This document shows, in pieces, positions 54,539 to 64,000 of a stretch of DNA of 64,000 bases. The notes beneath the pieces are model-generated. The model was given only the letters and a program-made list of their open reading frames with translations. It made no database searches and had not been told where the DNA came from. Numbering within the stretch: the stretch's first letter is position 1; the number at the start of each line of letters is the position of its first letter. This DNA comes from Acinetobacter sp. P8-3-8 (GTDB lineage: Bacteria; Pseudomonadota; Gammaproteobacteria; Pseudomonadales; Moraxellaceae), in NCBI RefSeq assembly GCF_000214135.1, contig NZ_AFIE01000005.1, forward strand, positions 62,001 through 126,000, in the 5' to 3' direction. Made by a program: the position numbers and the translations under genes.

Positions 54539-54961
54539 TTAAGTTTTATAAGTTGATAATAAAATACTGGTTTCACTATTATAAATTCCTGCAATATTTC
54601 GAATTCGTTCAAGCGCTTTATCAAAGTTTTCAAGACTGTCAGATTGTAGTTCCACTAAAAGATCCCACTTTCCATTGGTGGTATGCAACCGCTCAACCGC
54701 CGACTCTAAACGCAACTCACGAATGACAGCCTGTGCTTTAGTCCCTTCAACCATAATATTCATCCAAGCTCGAATAATATTCTTTTCAGCATTTGGACGG
54801 AAACGCACGGTATAACCCGTAATCACACCAGTAGACTCCATATACTCAATGCGTTTTTGCACAGTCGCTCGAGAGACACGTGTTTTTGCAGCCAAATCTG
54901 TAATCGAAATTCGAGCATTATCTTTGAGTAGTCCTAAGATAATATGATCAATATTGTTCAT
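54539..54961 (-). CDS. Lrp/AsnC-family regulator
   Basis: 140 residues: helix-turn-helix (ARISITDLAAKTRVSRATVQKRIEYMESTGVITGYTV) and a RAM ligand-binding domain (VERLHTTNGKWDLLVELQSDSLENFDKALERIRNIAGI). I start at 54961 (MNNIDHIILGLL), as in the family; 54982 is in frame but longer. Divergent from gdhA and the ast operon (224 bp between starts), so it likely controls arginine or glutamate catabolism. Confidence 0.92.
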   Translation of the reverse strand: MNNIDHIILGLLKDNARISITDLAAKTRVSRATVQKRIEYMESTGVITGYTVRFRPNAEKNIIRAWMNIMVEGTKAQAVIRELRLESAVERLHTTNGKWDLLVELQSDSLENFDKALERIRNIAGIYNSETSILLSTYKT

Positions 54962-55185
54962 TTTGATATTTACCATTAGCAAATTGATAAAAATTAACTC
55001 ATTTTAATCACTATAACAAATTTTGTGAATCAATTTGATTCTTAATAATAATGAGTATTCGAAGTCCCAGTATCTCAAGTTCAATCAAATGAAAAGATCT
55101 ATATTGACGAAGGACGATGAGATGAACAGAAACCTTAAAAAAGGGATCTGAAGATAACAGGGACAATTGGTTAATTAAGGAATAC

Positions 55186-56457
55186 ATGATGTCTTTATCA
55201 TATACGGCTCAAAACAGTGCGTGGCAAACTTATCTTACTCAAATTGATCGAGTAACCCCTTATTTAGATGCGGATCTCAGCAATTTTGTAAACACGCTGA
55301 AACGTCCAAAACGTACCCTCATTGTAGATGTTCCAATCGTGATGGATGACGGAACGATCCGTCATTTTGAAGGCTATCGTGTACAACACAACTTATCACG
55401 TGGGCCGGGTAAAGGTGGTATTCGTTATCATCAAGACGTTGAATTAAATGAAGTTATGGCGTTGTCTGCATGGATGACCATTAAAACTGCTGTTCTTAAC
55501 CTTCCATTCGGTGGTGCTAAAGGCGGCGTTCGAGTAAACCCTAAAGAACTTTCAACACGTGAATTAGAGCGTTTAACACGTCGTTTTACCAGTGAAATCA
55601 GTTCAATTATTGGCCCTCAAATTGATATCCCTGCACCAGATGTGGGTACAAATGCCAATATTATGGGCTGGATGATGGATACCTATTCAAGTATCAAAGG
55701 TCATACAGTTACAGGTGTCGTGACAGGTAAGCCAGTACATTTAGGTGGTTCACTTGGACGTGTCCGTGCGACAGGTCGTGGCGTATTTGTTACAGGTTTA
55801 GAAGTTGCTAAAAGAATTAACTTACCTATTGCTGGCAGCAAAATTGCAGTTCAAGGCTTCGGTAATGTGGGTAATGAAGCAGCATATTTATTTACGCATG
55901 CTCAAGCAATCGTTGTTTGTGTACAAGACCACACAGGCACAATTTTTAATGCCGAAGGTTTAAACGTTAAAGCACTACAAAAACATGTCACAGAGCATGG
56001 CGGTGTGATGGGCTATCCAGATGCAACTGTCATTGATGATGAAGCATTCTGGGATGTCGATATGGATATCCTGATTCCTGCTGCATTAGAAGGTCAGATT
56101 ACTGTTGAACGTGCTCAAAGACTCAAAGCGAAAATCGTGCTTGAAGGTGCGAATGGTCCAACTTATCCAGAAGCGGATGACGTATTTGTAGGTCGTAACA
56201 TTGTTGTTGTTCCAGACGTGATCTGTAACGCAGGCGGTGTAACCGTGAGTTATTTTGAATGGGTTCAAGATATGGCGAGTTACTTCTGGAGCGAAGACGA
56301 AATTAACGAACGTCTTGATAAATTGATGATCCAAGCGATGGGTGATGTTTGGAATACAGCAGAAGTGAAAAATTGTAGCTTGCGTACAGCAGCATACATT
56401 CTTGCTTGTGAACGTATTTTAAAAGCACGTAAAGAACGCGGTATTTTCCCAGGATAA
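55186..56457 (+). CDS. gdhA: Glutamate dehydrogenase (Glu/Leu/Phe/Val family)
   Basis: Interconverts glutamate and 2-oxoglutarate plus ammonium. GPGKGGIRYHQDV, the catalytic Lys in LPFGGAKGGVRVNPK, PAPDVGTNANIMGWMMDTYS and the Rossmann VQGFGNVGNEAAY are present. 423 residues, the length of catabolic NAD-type GDHs of the RocG/GudB kind. AAGGA lies before ATG 55186. As first gene before astCADBE it would consume the glutamate that arginine breakdown yields, a sensible pathway extension not present in E. coli's ast operon. Confidence 0.93.
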   Translation: MMSLSYTAQNSAWQTYLTQIDRVTPYLDADLSNFVNTLKRPKRTLIVDVPIVMDDGTIRHFEGYRVQHNLSRGPGKGGIRYHQDVELNEVMALSAWMTIKTAVLNLPFGGAKGGVRVNPKELSTRELERLTRRFTSEISSIIGPQIDIPAPDVGTNANIMGWMMDTYSSIKGHTVTGVVTGKPVHLGGSLGRVRATGRGVFVTGLEVAKRINLPIAGSKIAVQGFGNVGNEAAYLFTHAQAIVVCVQDHTGTIFNAEGLNVKALQKHVTEHGGVMGYPDATVIDDEAFWDVDMDILIPAALEGQITVERAQRLKAKIVLEGANGPTYPEADDVFVGRNIVVVPDVICNAGGVTVSYFEWVQDMASYFWSEDEINERLDKLMIQAMGDVWNTAEVKNCSLRTAAYILACERILKARKERGIFPG

Positions 56458-56551
56458 TTGGTCCTAAATCGCTTAAACCTAAAAACTAGGGTGAGTTGGA
56501 TATCCAATAAGCCCTAACAATACAATACTAAACAGGAAGTGAGTAAATAAA

Positions 56552-57757
56552 ATGAGTGATGTAGCAATAACACGTAGCAACTTTAATGATTGGATGGTTC
56601 CAGTTTTTGCTCCAGCAAATTTCATTTTAGTTCGTGGCGAAGGTTCTCGTATTTGGGATCAAAACGATAAAGAATATATTGATTTCGCAGGCGGAATTGC
56701 TGTTAACGCACTTGGTCATGCACATCCTGTCGCTGTAAATGCACTTACAGAGCAAGCTCAAAAACTTTGGCATATTGGTAATGGTTATACCAATGAGCCT
56801 GTATTACGTCTTGCAAAGCAATTGGTTGAAAGCACTTTTGCAGACAAAGTATTTTTCTGTAACTCAGGTGCAGAAGCCAATGAAGCCGCATTAAAACTTG
56901 CACGTAAAGTCGGTTTACTCAGCGGAAATCCAAATAAAAACCACATTGTTGCATTTAAAAATGCCTTCCATGGTCGTACATTATTTACGGTGACTGCGGG
57001 CGGTCAACCTAAATATTCTCAAGACTTTGCACCATTACCGGGTGGTATTGAACATACTGCATTTAATGACTTAGAAGCAGCGAAAGCTGTCATTACTGAT
57101 GATACTTGTGCGGTGATTGTTGAGCCAATTCAAGGTGAAGGTGGTGTTCTTCCTGCCGATATCGAATTCCTTAAAGGTTTACGTAAGCTGTGTGATGAAA
57201 AAGGTGCTGTACTGATTTTTGATGAAGTACAAACAGGTGTTGGACGTACAGGCTCACTTTATGCCTACATGAATACAGGTGTTACACCTGACATTCTCAC
57301 CACTGCAAAAGCATTGGGAGGTGGCTTCCCGATAGGTGCAATGATCACAACTGACAAGTATGCGAACATGTATGTAGTCGGTGATCATGGTACGACTTAC
57401 GGTGGTAATCCATTGGCATGTGCAGTGGCTGGTGCAGTATTTGAATTCATCAACACACCAGAAGTTTTAGATGGTGTAAAACAACGTCATCAATATTTCC
57501 TCGATGCTTTAAATAAAATCAATGCTGAATATGATTTGTTTAAAGAAATTCGTGGTCAAGGTTTGCTGATTGGCTGTGTGTTGAAAGATGAATATGCAGG
57601 TAAAGCGAAAAACATCGTGACTTTAGCTGGTGAAGAAGGCCTATTGGCTTTGGTTGCTGGTACAGATGTGGTGCGTTTTACGCCTTCACTGATTATTCCG
57701 ATGGAAGATATTGATGAAGGTCTAAACCGTTTTACTCGTGCTTTAGCACGTCTTTAA
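56552..57757 (+). CDS. astC: Succinylornithine transaminase
   Basis: Third AST step: succinylornithine plus 2-oxoglutarate to succinylglutamate semialdehyde plus glutamate. Class III PLP aminotransferase with [47 protein letters not shown] and the PLP Lys in [14 protein letters not shown]. 401 residues. The ast order identifies it; alone it could be an ArgD-type acetylornithine transaminase, and many of these enzymes do both. Confidence 0.93.
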   Translation: MSDVAITRSNFNDWMVPVFAPANFILVRGEGSRIWDQNDKEYIDFAGGIAVNALGHAHPVAVNALTEQAQKLWHIGNGYTNEPVLRLAKQLVESTFADKVFFCNSGAEANEAALKLARKVGLLSGNPNKNHIVAFKNAFHGRTLFTVTAGGQPKYSQDFAPLPGGIEHTAFNDLEAAKAVITDDTCAVIVEPIQGEGGVLPADIEFLKGLRKLCDEKGAVLIFDEVQTGVGRTGSLYAYMNTGVTPDILTTAKALGGGFPIGAMITTDKYANMYVVGDHGTTYGGNPLACAVAGAVFEFINTPEVLDGVKQRHQYFLDALNKINAEYDLFKEIRGQGLLIGCVLKDEYAGKAKNIVTLAGEEGLLALVAGTDVVRFTPSLIIPMEDIDEGLNRFTRALARL

Positions 57758-57778
57758 GTCTTTTGTGAGCATCTAACC

Positions 57779-60300
<2,522 letters not shown>

Positions 60301-60333
60301 GTCGAATTGGATTGTGACTACAAGGAGAAAAAA

Positions 60334-61674
60334 ATGTCAGGTTATGAAATAAATTTTGATGGATTGGTTGGCCCTACGCATCATTATGCAGGCTTATCTT
60401 TTGGTAATGTTGCATCAACGAAGAACCGTAATAATGCTTCAAATCCTAAATTAGCAGCAAAACAAGGCTTAATGAAAATGAAAGCCCTTGCTGACTTAGG
60501 ACTCAAACAAGGTGTGTTTGCGCCACAAGAACGTCCACATGTACCGACGTTGCGCCGTTTGGGCTTTATTGGAAGCGATATTGATGTGATTGCTCAGGCC
60601 ATGAGAACTGCGCCTGCCTTATTATCATCACTCAGTTCTGCATCATCAATGTGGACAGCGAACTCTTGTACCGTTTCTCCGTCTGCAGATAGTGCAGATG
60701 GGCGTGTGCATTTTACTGCTGCGAACTTAAATAATAAGTTTCACCGCTCAATTGAACACCGTACAACGAGTCGTATTCTTCAAGCAATGTTTAATAATGA
60801 TGTCTACTTTGCACATCACGAAGCATTGCCAGAAGCAGCTTTGTTTGGGGATGAAGGTGCAGCCAATCACAACCGTTTAGGTGGCGCATACGATCAAGCA
60901 GGTATTCAAGTTTTTGTTTATGGTCAGCAACATTTGGGTGGTACGGTAGCGCCACAAAAATTCCCTGCACGTCAAACACGTGAAGCGAGTGAAGCTGTTG
61001 CACGTTTACATCGTCTTGATGACAAACGTACCGTATTTATTCAGCAAAATCCTGATGTGATTGATAAAGGTGTTTTTCATAACGATGTAATCGCTGTAAG
61101 TAATCAACAGGTTTTATTTCATCATCAACAAGCGTTCCTAAATCAAAGCGAAGCTTTGAATGAAATTCGCCAAAAGATGGCGGGTATAGAGCAAGAGTTT
61201 ATTTCGATTGAAGTGCCTGAAAACCGTGTAACCGTTGAAGATGCAGTTGCTACCTACTTATTCAATAGCCAGATTTTAACTCGTACAGATGGTGGAATGA
61301 GCATCGTTGTACCAGAGGAATCACGTCAGAACAAAGCAGTGTGGAGCTATTTGAATGACATGGTTCAAATGGGAACACCAATTGATGAAGTGAAAGTCTT
61401 TGATTTACGTGAAAGTATGCGTAATGGCGGTGGGCCAGCATGTTTAAGATTGCGTGTTGCAATGAATGACACTGAGCTTGCTGCGGTGAATCCAAACTTG
61501 TTTATGAATGATGAATTATTCAAAACACTCAATAAATGGGTTGATCAACATTATCGTGATGAATTAACTCAGGATGATTTAGCAGATCCAAGTCTATTGA
61601 TTGAAAGCCGTACTGCACTGGATGAGCTCACTAAAATCTTAGCCTTAGGTTCGGTTTATGATTTCCAAAGATAA
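60334..61674 (+). CDS. astB: Succinylarginine dihydrolase
   Basis: Second AST step: succinylarginine to succinylornithine, CO2 and two ammonia. Starts [24 protein letters not shown], a diagnostic N-terminus. Also [36 protein letters not shown] and the catalytic Cys in [16 protein letters not shown]. 446 residues. AAGGAG lies before ATG 60334; a longer in-frame start at 60307 (TTG) is not needed. Confidence 0.96.
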   Translation: MSGYEINFDGLVGPTHHYAGLSFGNVASTKNRNNASNPKLAAKQGLMKMKALADLGLKQGVFAPQERPHVPTLRRLGFIGSDIDVIAQAMRTAPALLSSLSSASSMWTANSCTVSPSADSADGRVHFTAANLNNKFHRSIEHRTTSRILQAMFNNDVYFAHHEALPEAALFGDEGAANHNRLGGAYDQAGIQVFVYGQQHLGGTVAPQKFPARQTREASEAVARLHRLDDKRTVFIQQNPDVIDKGVFHNDVIAVSNQQVLFHHQQAFLNQSEALNEIRQKMAGIEQEFISIEVPENRVTVEDAVATYLFNSQILTRTDGGMSIVVPEESRQNKAVWSYLNDMVQMGTPIDEVKVFDLRESMRNGGGPACLRLRVAMNDTELAAVNPNLFMNDELFKTLNKWVDQHYRDELTQDDLADPSLLIESRTALDELTKILALGSVYDFQR

Positions 61675-61734
61675 CTTTCAAAGACAAGTTTCACAGATAA
61701 GTAAGACAGACCAATAAAGCGAATCGCAGGAATA

Positions 61735-61820
61735 AAAAATCCCCTTCAAGGAATCTATCTCTTTGGATTAAAAAATCACAAAGAGATGGGCTGCGATTGC
61801 CGCAGTACAAGGGGAAATTT
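61735..61820 (+). ncRNA. Three-way-junction RNA candidate between astB and astE
   Basis: Outer stem TCCCCTT (61740-61746) / AAGGGGA (61809-61815). Inside it, hairpin 2 ATCTCTTTG (61757-61765) / CAAAGAGAT (61779-61787), extended by GATT/AATC, and hairpin 3 CTGCG (61791-61795) / CGCAG (61801-61805). It ends 4 nt before the astE ribosome-binding site (AGG at 61824-61827). All three stems are exact. It may tune astE expression or be a degenerate repeat; the type is unknown. Confidence 0.5.
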
Positions 61821-61830
61821 AAAAGGATGA

Positions 61831-62811
61831 ATGTACGTGGTTGATTTATTAACGTTGACTCTAGATCGGCAAACACCTGAGAAAATTCAAGGTATAACGC
61901 AAGACTTTACATGGCAATGGCTTGGTGAAGGGCTATTGCAATGTACGCCTAAATCAAGTTATGCAAAAACCATCGTACTTTCTGCGGGTATTCATGGTAA
62001 TGAAACTGCACCGATCGAGTTATTGGCAAATATCATCAATGACTTATTTGCAGGGCGTTTAGCTTTAGCAGAGCGTGTACTTTTTGTTTTGGGAAATCCC
62101 GAAGCGATTCGACAAGGTGTTCGTTATCTTGAAAATGATATGAATCGTATGTTTTGCGGTGCATATCAGCATTTAAAACAAGATCAGGAAACAGATCGAG
62201 TAGCTGAATTGGAACAAGTGACAGCAGCATTTTTTGAACAAAGTTCTGTTGAAGCGCAACGTTATCACTATGATTTGCATACTGCTATTCGCGCATCTTT
62301 ATTGCCTGTTTTTGCCTTATTCCCTTATCAAACACGACCTTTTGATGACTTTCTTATCCAAAGTTTGGATGCAGCGGATTTAGACGCTTTGGTTTATCAC
62401 AATGCAGTCGGTAAAACCTTTACCCATTTTACAGCAGAAACTTTTCAAGCTGCGAGTAGCACTTTGGAGTTAGGTAAGGCAAAACCGTTTGGTCAGAATG
62501 ATTTGGCTGAGTTTGCCAGTATTGATCAGGTATTACGTGCCGTTCTTTCAGGTCAAGCATTGCCAATCAGACACAAATCTAGTATTCGCCAATTTAAAGT
62601 CATTCATTCAATTTTAAAGCAAAGTGAAGATTTTCAACTTCAACTCAGTGCTGACGCACCAAACTTCTCGACTTTTCAAAAAGGTGAAGTGATTGCGACG
62701 CAACAAACAGGAAATGAAGTTGCTGTTGATCAACAGGTTTGGATTTTATTCCCCAATCCAAATGTGAAAATAGGGCTGAGAGCTGGGTTGATTTTAACAG
62801 AAATTGAATAA
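61831..62811 (+). CDS. astE: Succinylglutamate desuccinylase
   Basis: Last AST step: succinylglutamate to glutamate plus succinate. Zn-dependent AstE/aspartoacylase family with metal ligands in [13 protein letters not shown] (His, Glu) and YDLHTAIR (His), plus [22 protein letters not shown]. 326 residues. Separated from astB by 156 bp containing the structured element. Confidence 0.94.
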   Translation: MYVVDLLTLTLDRQTPEKIQGITQDFTWQWLGEGLLQCTPKSSYAKTIVLSAGIHGNETAPIELLANIINDLFAGRLALAERVLFVLGNPEAIRQGVRYLENDMNRMFCGAYQHLKQDQETDRVAELEQVTAAFFEQSSVEAQRYHYDLHTAIRASLLPVFALFPYQTRPFDDFLIQSLDAADLDALVYHNAVGKTFTHFTAETFQAASSTLELGKAKPFGQNDLAEFASIDQVLRAVLSGQALPIRHKSSIRQFKVIHSILKQSEDFQLQLSADAPNFSTFQKGEVIATQQTGNEVAVDQQVWILFPNPNVKIGLRAGLILTEIE

Positions 62812-62986
62812 AGCATTGCCTCAACGTTTCGATGTAGACATGGAAAAGGCACACATGGAGTTGGAATATGGATGTTCAGTAAAAAACAAAATAGAGCAAA
62901 GAAAAATATCTGTTTAGATATTTATTTTTATGAAAGTAAAGCAGCAAGGACAGGTTGTCATAAGAATATTGTTGGAGTGATTGTGT

Positions 62987-64000
62987 ATGAGTAACAAGAA
63001 TGAAGAAGCATTTCAATCAGGTAAAATCCTGAATGAGCAATATGTGGTCCAGCAAGACACATCTAGCCAATCGAGTATGTCTTCATCAGAAATAGAGATT
63101 GGAAAACCATTAAAACGTGCCATGACCAAACGTCATTTGGTGATGATTTCATTGGGTGGAGCAATTGGTACAGGCCTATTTTTAGGCTCAGGTGATGTTA
63201 TTTCACAAGCGGGGCCTGTAGGCGCTATTTTGTCTTATTTACTGGGCGGTATCATCGCCTATATGGTGATGCTGTGCCTAGGTGAGCTAGCTGTACATAT
63301 GCCTGTTTCTGGTTCATTTGGTGAATATGCAAGAACTTATATTGGGCCGGGCACGGGTTATATGATCACTTGGTTGTACTGGCTCACTTGGACAGCAACC
63401 TTAGGGACTGAATTTACTGCTGCTGCGTTACTCATGCAGGAATGGTTTCCAACGATCTCCATGTGGACATGGACTTTGTTATTCGCTGGCTTAGTTTTTA
63501 CCTTGAATGTCAGTTCAACTCGTTTATTTGCTGAATCCGAATTTTGGCTGTCTTTGGTTAAAGTTTTAACCATTATCTGTTTTATTGCGCTAGGTTTGGC
63601 TGCAATTTTCGGCTTTATTTCTTACCACGGACATGAGTCTGCGCCTTTGTTCAGTAAATTAACTGAGCATGGTTGGTTCCCAAATGGTATTTTCCCTATT
63701 TTCGCAACAATGCTCATCGTTAACTTCGCCTTCTCTGGTACTGAGTTGATTGGTGTTGCAGCAGGTGAAGCAGAAGAACCTGCGAAAACTGTACCAAAAG
63801 CGATTAATGCGGCAATTTGGCGCTTATTGATTTTCTTTGTAGGTACGATCGTTGTGATTTGTGCATTGCTACCTTATGAAATGGCAGGACTAAGTGCCAA
63901 TAATGTGAGTAATAGTCCATTTGTAACGGTATTTAACTATATTGGGATTCCGTATGCGGAAGACATTATTCGTTTTGTGATTATCACAGCATTGTTGTCT
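62987..64000 (+). CDS. APC-family amino acid permease (3' end beyond window)
   Basis: 338 codons open to the window edge from ATG 62987. A polar head of about 45 residues, then the AAT/AAP signature [27 protein letters not shown] and at least seven helices so far, with [27 protein letters not shown]. The GTELIG and GEAEEP pattern is the LysP-like cationic amino acid group. Following the ast genes, arginine or lysine import is a fair guess. The preceding gap (62812-62986) shows nothing else. Confidence 0.9.
   Translation, partial: MSNKNEEAFQSGKILNEQYVVQQDTSSQSSMSSSEIEIGKPLKRAMTKRHLVMISLGGAIGTGLFLGSGDVISQAGPVGAILSYLLGGIIAYMVMLCLGELAVHMPVSGSFGEYARTYIGPGTGYMITWLYWLTWTATLGTEFTAAALLMQEWFPTISMWTWTLLFAGLVFTLNVSSTRLFAESEFWLSLVKVLTIICFIALGLAAIFGFISYHGHESAPLFSKLTEHGWFPNGIFPIFATMLIVNFAFSGTELIGVAAGEAEEPAKTVPKAINAAIWRLLIFFVGTIVVICALLPYEMAGLSANNVSNSPFVTVFNYIGIPYAEDIIRFVIITALLS

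Noticed and set aside
62862-62924. 20-residue ORF before the amino acid permease
   Set aside because: No ribosome-binding site beyond chance and no conserved feature.

Overview
The window looks like a chromosomal segment of an Acinetobacter species (Gammaproteobacteria, Moraxellaceae). Supporting signs are the low GC content, the rsmI / LpoA-like / yraN / dolP cluster, a FimL-type ChpA relative, nasTS-controlled nitrate assimilation, an intact arginine succinyltransferase (ast) operon, and A/T-rich intergenic DNA. Nearly all of it reads as core or semi-core metabolism. I see no prophage, integron, CRISPR array, rRNA or tRNA gene, and no intact IS transposase.

Layout: 1-3.4 kb holds a MerR-type metal regulator (cut by the window edge) diverging from a P1B copper/silver ATPase with three YHS domains. 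3.5-7.5 kb is rsmI divergent from an LpoA-like gene, yraN, dolP and an esterase. 7.6-11.6 kb is a minus-strand run of nudC, fimL, dnaQ and rnhA, with a candidate frameshift site joining the last two. 11.8-21.1 kb is mltD with eight LysM repeats, then yejABEF. 21.1-27.1 kb has an Old Yellow Enzyme gene with operator-like palindromes, a GST, a LysR regulator, an MFS transporter with an overlapping 47-residue partner, and a long OmpW-like protein. 27.4-30.3 kb is map divergent from rpsB-tsf. 30.4-33.4 kb is a DUF3465-type protein, an AraC regulator and azlCD.

33.6-44.4 kb is nitrate assimilation: nasT-nasS diverge from narK, nirB, a NirD-FAD reductase fusion and nasA. The intergenic region carries a sigma-54 promoter whose predicted start lies just before two hexaloop hairpins of the ANTAR (NasT) type. 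45.2-54.1 kb has a MocR regulator, an unknown gene, and a urea carboxylase / allophanate hydrolase / GntR operon behind a second sigma-54-like promoter. 54.5-64 kb is an Lrp regulator divergent from gdhA-astC-astA-astD-astB-astE, followed by an amino acid permease cut by the window end. The right half is therefore strongly about nitrogen: nitrate and nitrite to ammonium, urea to ammonium, and arginine to glutamate and ammonium.

The least routine signals are: an A_AAA_AAG slippery heptamer at the rnhA stop codon that would fuse RNase HI in the -1 frame to DnaQ; two copies of a 289-356 bp MITE-like element with 18-20 bp imperfect terminal inverted repeats and 5-bp target duplications; one inverted repeat found both beside the mocR promoter and upstream of an unannotated 56-residue membrane protein; a three-way-junction RNA candidate between astB and astE; and three REP-like palindrome clusters.
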